Assembly: GCF_954871325.1 (NCBI RefSeq)
Contig: NC_088777.1
Location: 33,147,366 to 33,211,365, forward strand
Length of the DNA: 64,000 bases
From: Gordionus sp. m RMFG-2023
Lineage: Eukaryota; Nematomorpha; Gordioida; Chordodea; Parachordodidae
Direction of reading: 5' to 3'
Under the pieces are notes generated by a model. The model did not search any database. It was given only the letters and a program-made list of their open reading frames with translations, and was not told the origin of the DNA. Of the stretch, positions 36,101 through 46,379 are shown piece after piece (the stretch's first letter is position 1; the number at the start of each line of letters is the position of its first letter). Made by a program: the position numbers and the translations under genes.

Positions 36101-36371
36101 GAACGCCTTTATTTAACAGCAATAAATGGTATCATATAAAGTTATTTTATTTTTTTATTCAACACGCTTGTTTTACAAACAAATATTAAAAAAAAGTTGT
36201 TTATTATTTTTTTAATAAATTTTTTTTTACGTATTTTTTTTATCTAATGGAAAAAATGGTAATTTTAAAATGCTTATTTAATATATTTTTATTTAATAGG
36301 AATTAAGATATAATTTAGAACTAAAAGATTTTTCTACTTTAAAACAGGTTGTGAGTAATTATGAGAAGAAT
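36101..36371 (+). repeat. Left arm of a large inverted repeat
   Basis: About 270 bp from GAACGCCTTTATTTAACAGC to GAGTAATTATGAGAAGAATA, the inverted partner of 38436-39134 once the MITE and its target duplication are removed from the latter. Its first bases correspond to the P-element coiled-coil codons (KERLYLTAING) in the opposite orientation to the rest of the element, so this arm is a rearranged, inverted copy of part of the P-like gene or its intron. Confidence 0.85.
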
Positions 36372-36375
36372 AATC

Positions 36376-37150
36376 ATAAGCTCATTATTTTTCTCAAAAA
36401 GGACTAATTTCTGATAAAAATTCATTAGTTTTACAAGAATGGGATAAGAATATAATGAAAAATATTAAAATGCCCATAAAATACAAACGAGGATCAATAC
36501 TCAAAAGGCCTAAAAAAATGCAAAAAAAAGTATTATTTAAAAATTATAAAATATTTCACAGTTAGCAATTGTTGAAAATGATATTATAATATACATGTAT
36601 TTTAAAAAAAGATTTTTCCCAAGCTAATCAAAATATGACTGAAACGATTAACCTACCACATTCCAATACAGAAAACACTCAACTATATGGTATCACTAAA
36701 AATTAAAAGTTTATTGTTTATTAAAATACATTAGCAGTCAAATTATCTTCATCTCAAATTATTTCAAAAAATATGTTAATCACTCAAGTTAAGATACCAG
36801 AGAGTAAACATTTTACTCAACAAAAAAATAGCAACAAACTTATATTACCAATATCATTTTCAAAATATACCAAAAAATTTAGGCCCTCAGTCAAAAACTA
36901 TTCCAGCTAGTATATTTTGTGTTTTAATTTTTATTAAATATAAAATAAAAATAGCATTCGAATTCTCTTCATCTCAAAATATTTCAAAAAATATATTAGG
37001 CACTCAAATTAAGCTAACAAATAGTAAACATTTTTTCTTTATTTTATATAACAAAAATTATAGCAACCAAAACTTTAAACTACACTGGATATTCTCTTCA
37101 AAATCTTTCAAAATTTTTTTAGGAAACCATAAGTAAAACAAATAATTATA
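36376..37150 (+). other. Coding-like stretch with three related segments, unknown
   Basis: Directly after the left arm the + strand reads LISDKNSLVLQEWDKN and MPIKYKRGSILKRPKKMQKK, then DFSQANQNMTETINLPHSN, with a plausible 45 bp intron (GTATCAC...CATTAG, about 36690-36734). Related segments follow near 36740 (SSSQIISKNMLITQVKIPES) and 36962 (SSSQNISKNILGTQIKL) and a weaker one near 37090. I do not recognise the protein. It could be an inverted part of the P-like gene or an unrelated gene fragment with repeated exons. Confidence 0.4.
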
Positions 37151-37154
37151 TATT

Positions 37155-38375
37155 TAGAATGTTTAGGAACCAAATACAATCTAATAGAGCTTCCAGAAAA
37201 CAATACAATAAAGATTTCAAAAACCTAAAAAAAATGCAATTTATAATTTATATTGTATTCTAATATATCAAATTTTATTTCTGTATATATATTTACAATT
37301 ATAATATATTATTATATTTTATAATACATAATTTTAATTATATATATATAGAATTATAACATATTATTGTATTCTTACAAATTTTATTTCTATATATATA
37401 TTTTCAATATATTTCTAAAATATAAAATAGATTCTTGTGTTATAAATAACAAACATTCAATATTTTCGACAAAAAAAACAATAAAAATAATTCTTTATAT
37501 TAAATTATATTGTTTAAGATATATTCATAGGAGGATTCATAGAATAGTTTTTTGCAATGCCTGATCACCATTAAAAATATTATAAGACTTACATAATATA
37601 ATAAATATTAAAATAAAATAAATTTTTAGGTTTAAATGATTTAAACAAAGTATAAAACAGATTGTGAAAATCCTATAAATAGAAATATTAGGAGTAACAT
37701 AATTAGCAAAATTATAATATTAAGAATTATTTGAAACAATTTCTTGAAGAGATCAAAATTTGAAGCATTTCCTGAATTTTCAATGACATAAGAATAAGCT
37801 GTAGACATTGATGTTCATGTTTTTCACAAGTCCCTTGCAATTTATTTTAGTATCTTTCAGCCAATTTATTTTTATGTTATGTAAAAAAATAATAGCATAT
37901 TTGGGATTTGATTAAGAAATCTGTCACCATGTCTTAATAAGCTAACAAAAATATTTTACTTTTATATATAAAATATCAAACTGAATAAATATTATTTAGT
38001 AAATTTTGATATTACATTCACCTTACGATTAAAATAAAAAATTGTATTTATAAATCTTAGAACATTAAGCTTAGGCCATGCATCTATATAAATATGAAAA
38101 GCATAACAAGTCTGGTGTACCAGGATATATAGGTTGTTTTACTTTATTAACATTATATGACAAAATTGCATGAAGGTTAATTTATATAATGAAATATTAC
38201 ATTTTTAATAGTATCAAAAGATTATAATAAAAACCTAATTCATGATTAAATAAGACATTCAATTAATCGCATTAATTGACCCTATTGTTTGGGAATATTG
38301 TTAAATTCCTCAACATCTATAAAAAATTTTAACAATTGGAATATAAATGTTTTAAATATAATAATTTGAAAAGGT
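37155..38375. other. Spacer between the inverted arms
   Basis: AT-rich. A few protein-like words can be read on the minus strand (for example YAFHIYIDAWPKLNVLRF near 38090), but no continuous frame or known domain is certain. Confidence 0.35.
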
Positions 38376-38483
38376 ATTCTTCTCATAATTACTCACAAAC
38401 TGTTTAGTAGAAAAAAATATAATAATTTGATAAGGTATTCTTCTCATAATTACTCACAAACTGTTTTAAAGTAGAAAAATCTT

Positions 38484-38885
38484 GGTTAATGATGCTTGGT
38501 ACCTTAAGGTACCATCTATCAAATTTGAATTTTGTTCATTTTTCATTTGGATAGGCACTACCAAATATATTTATAATATATATTTGAAAAATCGTAATTT
38601 TTGGAAAGCCTCTATGGCCTAGTGGGCAAGAGCTTGGCTTACTTATCCTATGCTCCCGGGTTCGAATCCCGGGAATGATCATGTTTTGTTTCTTATTCTA
38701 ACTTGGTGGTTCCATCCTTGGGGGGATGATATATAGAAGGCCGGACTCGACCACGTGATTCCGTATAAATATATTAAATAATAAGGGTCTTATTACATTT
38801 TAATAAATTTTGGTCGGTATTTAGCAAATTAGATTGGTATTTAAAATATTTCCATACATTCACTTGGTAGTAAGCATCATTAACC
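38484..38885. mobile_element. Mutator-type MITE with 9 bp target duplication
   Basis: Starts GGTTAATGATGCTT and ends AAGCATCATTAACC, a perfect 14 bp inverted repeat with partial similarity continuing inward. It is flanked by AAAAATCTT on both sides (38475-38483 and 38886-38894). The empty site can be read in the other arm of the inverted repeat (GTAGAAAAATCTTTTAG reverse-complemented at about 36320), which confirms a 9 bp duplication, the length typical of Mutator-like elements. It carries a SINE. Confidence 0.92.
38572..38766 (+). mobile_element. tRNA-derived SINE inside the MITE
   Basis: A-box TGGCCTAGTGGG (38615-38626) and B-box GGTTCGAATCC (38659-38669) are spaced as in tRNA genes, and the T-arm CCCGGGTTCGAATCCCGGG pairs perfectly. 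The 5' and 3' ends around it do not pair as an acceptor stem, so it is not a functional tRNA gene. The tail (AACTTGGTGGTTCCATCCTT) is shared with the unit at 57.5 kb. Possible target duplication AAATATATT (38563-38571 and 38767-38775), though this is AT-simple. Confidence 0.85.
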
Positions 38886-39099
38886 AAAAATCTTTTAGTT
38901 CTAAATTATATCTTAATTTCTATTAAATAAAAATATATTAAATAAGTATCAATTTTAAAATTACTATTTTTTGTTCCATTAGATAAAAAAAATACGTAAA
39001 AAAATTTATTAAAAAAAATAATAAACAACTTTTTTTTAATATTTGTTTGTTAAAGAAAAAAAAACAAGCGTGTTGAATAAAAAAATAAAATAACTTTAT

Positions 39100-40081
39100 A
39101 TGACACCATTTATTGCTGTTAAATAAAGGCGTTCTTTTTTTAAGCGTTTAATTATAGCCCCTTGGTAAATAATTTTTCTTTTTAATGTTTCATATGTCGC
39201 GGAATAATTATGATCATTTGTTATATGTATAATTGGATCATTTTCATATATATCACTTTTTAATGGTGTTTGTATGTTATTTGAATAAACATTCGTTATC
39301 TAAAAAGTATATATTTTAAAATATTGTTTTAACTATGTAATGATATTGTTAACATACATCATGAAGTGGCTTAGATATACTAAATATCGATGGAATTGAA
39401 TCTTCCTTCAATAAAATCTTTCCGGATAAAGTATGAATGAAACAAGTATTTTTAAAATGCCTTCCACAAATAAAACTATATTTATTAGGCATAAAATTTT
39501 TTCTATTTATAGCCTGTAACCATTTTCCAATAATTCTTTGGATTTTAATGGAAATCTATATTTAAAAATAGGTGAATAATAATGAGTAAAATATAAGATA
39601 TATTTATGACATTGATACAAAGATAGATAGTATATAACAATCAATATAAATATCAGATCAGTTATTAGTAATATAGTATTGAATCAGTGAAAATTTGTTG
39701 ATTGGCAGAGCCTCTATTAATATATATATGGTTTACATATTCCTTACAAATATTTTAAATGAAACTGTATCATAGTAAAAAATATGTATTTTAAAAATGG
39801 CTAACTTAATATTTTATCCTGAAAAATATTTAGGCAAAGTTCAAAATAGAAATCTTATCAACTCAAGAGGAAGAAGCATTATTTGTCCTAGCAGTAAAAA
39901 TGAGAAAACTTTATATTTTTACTAAATAAGGATCTTTTTTTCAATGTTTGTAGCTTATTAATGCTTTATGTAATAAATATGTTGCATATAAAAAATAATA
40001 TATATACTTATGATAAAAAATATGTGTATTAGATTCTATTTTATTTGTTTTATTACAATTATGAACACAGCACACTCCCAT
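39100..40081 (-). pseudogene. P/THAP9-like transposase, THAP-domain exons
   Basis: Exon 1 (40081-40008) reads MGVCCVHNCNKTNKIESNTH, the first zinc ligands (C..C) of a THAP finger. Exon 2 (39555-39358) reads FPLKSKELLEKWLQAI, YSFICGRHF (the C..H ligands) and LLKEDSIPSIF, the closing AVPTIF-like box. The join CATAA|ATTTCC restores HKFP, the expected THAP sequence. Exon 3 from 39299 (DHNYSATYETLKRKIIYQGA, RLKKERLY) looks like the coiled coil that follows THAP in the THAP9/P family. Intron 2 is 58 bp (39300-39357); intron 1 is about 450 bp, unusually long for this window and perhaps holding another insertion. The THAP domain is the DNA-binding module of P transposases. Confidence 0.85.
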
Positions 40082-40089
40082 TATCTAAA

Positions 40090-40560
40090 TTAAATAATAA
40101 ATGATAGTGATATTAAAAGATCTGTTTTGCATGTATCCTAAGATGCATTAACATAAGATTTATTAGTCCGTGCAGGATTAGGTTAAACTATATTTTAAAA
40201 AATTAAAAGGTGGGTTAGTCTTAGATTCATTTTTTAAATATAATCACCTAGTCCACCTTCATAAAAAAAGTCTTATGAAAATTTAAGAATAAAAGATACT
40301 ATAAAATATTATATCATAAATCGAAACCTTTAAAACTAAATTATCGTAGTAGACTTGTTTTCCGTATCGTGCCAATGACATATATATATGTCATTGATCG
40401 TGCCGCATGATATACTTTTTTTTTGTGTTTTGATGTTTTGTCGCGTGACTTTTTGCTAAATTTAGATTAAGCTTAAAATTTGTATGCTCAATTTAACAAG
40501 CTGATTGCTCAATAATATTTTCTCCAGCATCATTTGAGACCATAACCAACCCAGGTAAAT
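40090..40560. other. AT-rich spacer upstream of the TMEM186 region
   Basis: No gene. It contains a small palindrome TGACATATATATATGTCA near 40376 and otherwise nothing I can name. Confidence 0.4.
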
Positions 40561-40562
40561 TA

Positions 40563-40660
40563 TAGAATATATTACTATTATGCTATCTTGTTAACCTGGA
40601 AATTTTCTTCTTAGAATATATTACTAATATGCTATCTTGTTAACCTGGAAATTTTCTTCT
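40563..40660. repeat. 49 bp tandem duplication
   Basis: TAGAATATATTACTATTATG at 40563 recurs at 40612 with one change, each followed by GCTATCTTGTTAACCTGG and AAATTTTCTTCT. Two copies, almost identical, so recent. Confidence 0.92.
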
Positions 40661-40712
40661 TAGTACAATTGATAAATACTTAATTAGAAAAAACTATCTA
40701 ATCTGTAAAAGT

Positions 40713-40945
40713 CAAATTTTTGATATTTTTTTAAATCTCTCGCTTCAAACTTATAGGGGCCATTTGACAGCCATTTTAGCTTATTTCTCTTTTTGATATT
40801 TTTAAGAGTATATAAAGCGGACCCGAACCAAATTTTTGATATTTTTTTAAATCTCTCGCTTCAAACTTATAGGGGCCATTTTGGCAGCCATTTTAGCTTA
40901 TTTGTCTTTTTGATATTTTTAAGAGTATATAAAGCGGACCCGAAC
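40713..40945 (+). repeat. ~116 bp tandem duplication carrying a TATA motif
   Basis: Copies at 40713-40828 and 40829-40945 differ at about three positions. Each holds TCTCTCGCTTCAAACTTATA, a GGGGCCATTT..CAGCCATTTTAGC element and ends GAGTATATAAAGCGGACCCG. The near-identity indicates a recent duplication about 0.5 kb upstream of the TMEM186 start codon. Confidence 0.93.
40807..40945 (+). promoter_or_regulatory. Two candidate TATA boxes upstream of TMEM186
   Basis: AGTATATAAAGCGGACCC occurs near 40808 and again near 40924, one per copy of the tandem duplication. The match to the TATAAA consensus is exact in both. Whether either starts TMEM186 transcription is inference; the distance to the start codon (530-650 bp) would need a long leader or an intron, and the ~110 bp dispersed repeat at 40993-41100 lies between. 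Confidence 0.4.
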
Positions 40946-40992
40946 CCTTGTTTTCTATATATTAATATTTCTTGCTGACAAATAATGGATAA

Positions 40993-41100
40993 CCAAACTA
41001 CAAAATGGCGCTACAGCTGATTACAATGTGTAGACACTTTTATAATGCATTGAATGAATGAATCGCCAATCTATAGTTATATATATCATTGTTTATAGAT
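40993..41100 (+). repeat. ~110 bp dispersed repeat, copy near TMEM186
   Basis: Matches the reverse complement of 17985-18097 over its whole length apart from an inserted GAATGAATGAAT. Neither copy has evident inverted ends or a flanking duplication. The two sites lie in different contexts (before a LINE and before a host gene), which suggests a mobile source. Confidence 0.7.
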
Positions 41101-41457
41101 TTGATGTTTTCAAAAAAGTAGTTATTGAATTCATTTCAAAAATAATTAGTTTAGGATTTATTTTAAAATTACTAAATATAAAATATTTTGTGCTACATCA
41201 CCAAAGGCAGCATTTAACTTATCAATATTTCAAAAGCACGCCATTAACACAAAATGATTTGTATTTTATAAAAATCGCTGCGATTGGCTTTTGCAACTCA
41301 AATCGCGTGATCGGAAACTATTAATGCTATATGATATTTACTGTATTTTGCATTTATCGCGACTAAATCGAGATCGTAATCGCGCGAATAAGTTCAAGGA
41401 AGGTGTTCATGTTCACAAACTTATTTCTAAGTACATTTTAGTGTTCGGTTAAATCAT

Positions 41458-42072
41458 ATGAAGTTTCAAAAATATTTTAATTCACGCAATATTACGCTAT
41501 ATACGACGATCATAATACGTTTAAAATCTAATAAATTTAAAGCTAATATCAATACTATCTCCCTCAAGAATGATAATGCATTAATTGATAAAAATGGTTA
41601 TCATTATTTCTATAAATTTCCATATATATCATTGATCGCAACTTTATCTCGTATAAAAATTTATCAAACCATTGGTTCATTGTGCTTATTTCCATATTGC
41701 GTATCGAAATATTTTAAAAATGAACTAGATCTAAATATGGCAATTATTACCATGGGTTTGGCCTTATTTGCCACTATTATGTTAATAATATTTGCAAATT
41801 TTAGTACCAGAATTATAGGAAAACTTGCATATAATTCAGATATGAATACCCTTAAATTATCACACTTAGATTTTTGGGGTAGGAGAAGTGAAAAATATTT
41901 TAGCAAATGTGATATTATTCCACTATCTCCAAAAGTTCAAAATTTTTCAGATTACTATTTGCAAGTTAAATTTTACAATCAATACAAAGTATACCACTTA
42001 TATTTAAAACATGGTGACATATCTAAGAAAAGTATTTTTAATAATATTTTTAAAACAAATATATGTTCATAA
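41458..42072 (+). CDS. TMEM186: Transmembrane protein 186 (mitochondrial complex I assembly)
   Basis: A single exon of 204 codons, ATG at 41458 and TAA at 42070, close to the ~210 residues usual for the family. Recognisable family blocks are FPYISLIATLSRIKIYQT (54-71), two membrane segments (about 71-86 and 95-114) and LKLSHLDFWGRRSEKYF (132-148), where TMEM186 proteins have LKVSHLTFWG-R. The basic N-terminus (RNIT...RLKSNKFK) could be a mitochondrial targeting sequence. In mammals TMEM186 is an inner-membrane protein of the MCIA complex that helps build respiratory complex I; the same role here is inferred from homology. The preceding 130 bp are comparatively CpG-rich (ATCGCGACTAAATCGAG), like a promoter or leader. 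An AATAAA lies 79 bp after the stop. It is the only convincing host gene in the window and shows no frame damage. No intron is visible. Confidence 0.85.
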   Translation: MKFQKYFNSRNITLYTTIIIRLKSNKFKANINTISLKNDNALIDKNGYHYFYKFPYISLIATLSRIKIYQTIGSLCLFPYCVSKYFKNELDLNMAIITMGLALFATIMLIIFANFSTRIIGKLAYNSDMNTLKLSHLDFWGRRSEKYFSKCDIIPLSPKVQNFSDYYLQVKFYNQYKVYHLYLKHGDISKKSIFNNIFKTNICS

Positions 42073-42150
42073 TTTATGATATAATTTTGAATTGTTATTG
42101 ATATTTTATATATATTTATTTTCAAATGGTGTCAAATATATTTTGCACAA

Positions 42151-42156
42151 AATAAA
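42151..42156 (+). promoter_or_regulatory. Candidate polyadenylation signal of TMEM186
   Basis: An exact AATAAA 79 bp after the TMEM186 stop codon. In such AT-rich DNA the hexamer is expected by chance, so support comes only from its position. Confidence 0.4.
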
Positions 42157-42159
42157 GGA

Positions 42160-43085
42160 TATATTTTTCATAATTTTTTGTCCTGTCATATCCAAAATAT
42201 TAACCTAATTAATAAATAACTTTACTTTATTAACAGCACAGTATAAAATTTAGATTATGTGTTTTAATGATAAATGATTGTTTTATTAAAACACTCAAAT
42301 TGAAAAATCAAATAAATATATTGTGGATCATCATTTAGATATTGCTATTTTGTGTGTTTTTTTTCATTTTTCACTATTAAAGCATTTCCTTTAAGATGAA
42401 AGTCAAGTTTTTATTAATTTACATTTTTATCCATTATTCTTTAATTCATTTTTAAAATGGAATTCATTTGGCTTTAAAATAAATGAAAAGTGTTATGTTT
42501 TGGTAGTTTACAAATTGCCATTGTTATGTTCTATATTATTTTATCTCTTTTTATTTTATATATATAACTTTATTTTTCCTTTTTTGTTTAACATATAAAT
42601 CTATACAAATCAAAATTTTATTTTTTCTATTTTTTTCTCTATAAAAAAAAGGTCAAAATCACAAATCTGAGAAAATTGATAAAAAATTGATAAAAAATTG
42701 TTAAATAAAAATAATCATCCATCCAAAAAATTGTAAATAAAATTGATAAAAAAGAAAATGATAATAATTCCGAGAAATCGATACATAATTTTTTAAAATA
42801 AAAAATTTCAGTCGATATATTCATATCAAAAAGAATTGACAGATATGCAATAATATCCATGTAATAATGATAATAATACAATATTGAAAATAATAATAAA
42901 TAAACCTTATCCTCAGAGGATCAGACCCAGGGATGTATTATGAGGTGGCTAAGCCACCTGCTAATTTTTCTTGATTTTTTGCCTCCTTTTCAAATTTTAA
43001 AGGTGAGCTGAGCCCCCCCCCCTTCCCTGACAAAAGATTTTGATATTTTCTCAAAAATTGTTACATTTGAATCTGTTTATTGCGT
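42160..43085. other. AT-rich spacer between TMEM186 and the MULE
   Basis: No gene. 42940-43030 contains GGTGGCTAAGCCACC (a perfect palindrome apart from its centre) and a run of about 10 C, perhaps a decayed MITE. Confidence 0.4.
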
Positions 43086-43090
43086 ATCAG

Positions 43091-43580
43091 GTCAATTCAG
43101 CGAAACTTTTATCGCAAAACACTTTTTCGCGAAACTTTTATCGCGAATGTCGTTTATCGCGAATGTCGTTTATCGCGAAGGAATTTTATAGCGAAGGTAA
43201 TATAGCGAAACCAATTCCGCGAAACATTTATAGCAAAGACAATATCGCGAACTTATTATCGCGAATTTATTTCCGCGAAACCTTAACCGCGAATACTTTA
43301 TAGCGAATACATTTTAGCGAAACTTTTATCGCGAACTCTTTATAGCGAATTTATTTTCGCGAAACTTTAACCGCGAATACTTTATAGCGAATACATTTTG
43401 GCGAAACTTTGATCGCGAACTCATTATCGCGAATTTATTTCCGCGAATACATTTTAGCGAAACTTTGATCGCGAACTCGTTATAGCAAAACTTTAATCGC
43501 GAACCATTTATAGCGAATTTTCTACCGCGAATGTATTTGCGCGAAATTATTATAGCGAGCGCATGACCGCGAAAATTGTG
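43091..43580 (+). repeat. Left TIR: 34-box array of 14 bp GCGAA units
   Basis: From 43100 the sequence divides without remainder into units that begin GCGAA (three read GCAAA, one GCGAG). Unit lengths are 14, 15, 14, 16, 16, 16 and then 27 consecutive units of exactly 14, with a last partial one at 43569. The other nine positions vary and often end in TATA, TATC or TTCC. A longer rhythm of six units (84 bp) is visible around 43258-43425, with units such as GCGAATACTTTATA and GCGAACTCTTTATA recurring in the same order. Confidence 0.95.
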
Positions 43581-43584
43581 AATT

Positions 43585-45970
43585 CATTTTAAGTGAAATT
43601 GATATATTCAATATCAATTTACCAACCGAAGTTTCTTAAATCATAAACGCGAATGTTTTAAGAATATTTTATTACGTATTGTTTATTTAATAAGCATGTA
43701 ACCTCTATTTGATGTGATAGAAAATATATTAGTCTTCCTGGTCTCACTCACTCATGGTTGTAAGTATGGAGCGGACATTTTGGGTTAAGTTTTTAGCAGA
43801 ATAAGTTAACCCCCCCCAACATAAAATTTAAAAGTGTGCTTTATATCATTTAAACTAATACTTTATTTCTAATCTAGATAAAAAAATATACTGAAAGCTA
43901 AGAATTTTTTATTGATTTTCTCAGATTATTTTAATTATAGAAAATTTTACTGATAATTAATGCCTCCTAATTACAATTTTGAAATAATGCACATCGATAT
44001 AACTTTGATATAATAGTAACTAATTCATTTGAATATTATGACCTTTCCTTTTTCTTCTATTCGCATTTTAATAAATAGAAATAACTGCAAAGTTATGATT
44101 AATCAAAAAAAAAATTCAAAATATTCTAGATTTCATAAATTTGTAATATTTATGAAGAATAAATTATGGAAATAAATCATTAGATCTTCAATTATTTTAG
44201 TTTTTTATTTTTGCTGATTTCACAAGTCAAACTAAACAATATAAAAAAAAAATTAAAAAACGTAAAATAGTTTTCATCATTTTTTAAAATAATACCAGTT
44301 CAATTTAAATCATAGCGTTTTTGTGAAAACATCGCTAAACGCTTCTACTCAATTTGTAAGCAATTTTACTCATTTTTTCTAATAAAATGGAATTAAAAAA
44401 ATCAGGATTTTTTGAAAATAAATAGAAAATGTTCCAAATCAAGAAAATAAAGATATTCCAATATCGGGAAATCAGGGCAAAATGGGTTAAGTGTTTATTT
44501 ATTTACTTTTACATATTTTACCACGACAAGGATGGGAGGGGGGGGGGGAGGGGTTGGTTGTTAAAAATATTTTCTAAATTTTGAGAGGAGTATATAAATG
44601 AAGGATAATAAAAAATAATTATAAAAAATGGCTATATTTTAATTATATTAAATAGGTGTCTTATTCAATTTTTTCATTTTGTAAATTGCAAAAATTTTTA
44701 GGCCCGGCCATACCTCCCATATTCTAAGAGTGAGGTGGGATTTTTAATGACTAAAGGATAAAAAGCGGGAAAGCGCGACAACTGCAATCCTTTTATATAT
44801 AAATATTGGTGAAAAATTTTTTATAAATTATAATTTACAAATTTAAATTTGAATATAAAGTCAAAATATATAAAAATTGGATCCAAATCTACATATTTAT
44901 CGGAAGGAATTTATTTTATTTAAAAGTTTATTATATATGAAATAAATTTTAACTCTTCGCAATTCATGTCAAAATTCTGCTTTACCATTAATTCGGCCTC
45001 TAATAAATCAAATGAGACCGAAGAAAAATTTTTTCGCCTAATCATATTCATTAAACTCATTTCTGAGCCAGCATTTGAATGTAGAATTAAAAATAAATTT
45101 TCGATATTTTTTAGGCTTATATTTACATTTTTATTTAATTCTTTCTAAATATTCTAACTTGATCGTATCATTCAAAATCAAAGGTTTAAGCTATTTATAT
45201 CTATAATTACCATAATAGTTTGATAATTCTGAGTAACTTCTTTATATGCTTCATATCACAGAGGAATAGACAAGATTTATATATTTTAAATATCAGCGCC
45301 GTTAAATTTGGCGGCTGAATAGTTCTACGAACTAATTGTAAATTATATCATTATTTCTTGCTTTATTTGTACCAATTGAGTATTTAAACGAGTATAGTAG
45401 CTCGTAAAAGGAAAAAACTATTAGTAACAAAATTTTGGCAAATCTATGATTTAAGCCACGGAAATAATTTATTCAGAAAATTTTATCGATGTTCTTATTA
45501 ATTATAATTTAATTCGTTTAATAGACAGTATAAAGAAAAAGTTTATTAGCAAAATAAGAAAAATTGCCTAATTTGGCATTATTGATAGAATGGGAAATAG
45601 CTGGTTTGCGCTAATATTTATTAATTCTTCAGTCATTTTTTTCACACACAAAAAGGTAATCGTACTATAAGAGAAATAAAATCTATATCTCCCATTAAAG
45701 CGTAAAACCAACCAAATTTCTGGAAGCATTTAATCTGGAACTTAAATCAATAATTGAAATTTATTACATTGATTCTTCAATTCATTTGGTAGATAGTTTT
45801 TCGACAAAATACGATAAAATTGCCACGATTGGCAACATGCGAAAAAAACAAATATTTTTGGGTGAGCTCATACCATAGAAATGCCAGATTAGTACTTACT
45901 ATTCCATCAATCAGTTTTTCTAGTCCAAAAACTAGTTTTAATAAGAGAAATAGACAATAGCAACCTTTAA
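43585..45970. other. MULE interior, left part, non-coding
   Basis: AT-rich sequence without a recognisable frame. G or C runs occur at about 43810 and 44537. This lies downstream of the transposase gene in its own orientation. Confidence 0.4.
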
Positions 45971-46379
45971 GTATGAACAAGGTTGCCATGTCTCTCCCCA
46001 TCAGCGGGACTCCCGCAGTTTTTTAATTTACACGCAAATATCTCTCTCCCGCAAAACTACCGCAATTGGAAATCTCCCGCAAAAATCTACCGCAATTTAA
46101 TTTCTCCCGCGATTTTTTTAAAAAAGTATTTTAAACGTTTTTAATATGTAAATAATAATTTTGAGACATTAATTGATTATTTTTATATTTTTAAATTAAA
46201 TTTTAAATATTTATTCGAAAAACATGTTTAGTTTGTAAATTTCTTTCTATTCTGTTCTATTTTTATCCAATAATAAATCAACATTATTTCATTAATATTA
46301 GTCAGTACAGGGGAGTATATCAACATCGATTGAAATACAAAAATATTCTCAAAATGAAACTATATTTGCGGAAATCGTA

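Larger units (their letters stand above)
38436..39134 (-). repeat. Right arm of the inverted repeat, split by a MITE
   Basis: Reverse complement of 36101-36371, about 288 bp long after subtracting the 402 bp MITE and 9 bp duplication. Just outside its inner end, 38374-38476 contains a second partial copy of the TATTCTTCTCATAATTACTC segment, a small local duplication. Being in the same orientation as the THAP exons, this arm is the more likely original and the left arm the inverted copy. Confidence 0.85.
32310..40081 (-). mobile_element. P/THAP9-like DNA transposon, expanded by later insertions
   Basis: The transposase gene reads on the minus strand from a THAP start codon at 40081 to about 32310. 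Inside it lie a LINE copy (34345-36022, with a 14 bp target duplication), an inverted repeat (36101-36371 against 38436-39134), and a MITE with its own SINE (38484-38885). Without these the gene would be about 5 kb or less. Terminal inverted repeats of the P element were not found, so the outer limits are the limits of readable protein. Confidence 0.82.

Noticed and set aside
42935-43030. A short MITE before the MULE
   Set aside because: A palindrome and a C-run are present, but no matching ends or duplication could be defined.
43040-43303. Open frame across the left GCGAA array as a protein
   Set aside because: It is produced by the low density of stops in the repeat; no codon bias or domain.
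43091-43580. The regular GCGAA array as a CRISPR-like array
   Set aside because: The repeat is 5 bases with 9-base gaps, the genome is eukaryotic, and an inverted partner at the other end of a transposon explains it better.
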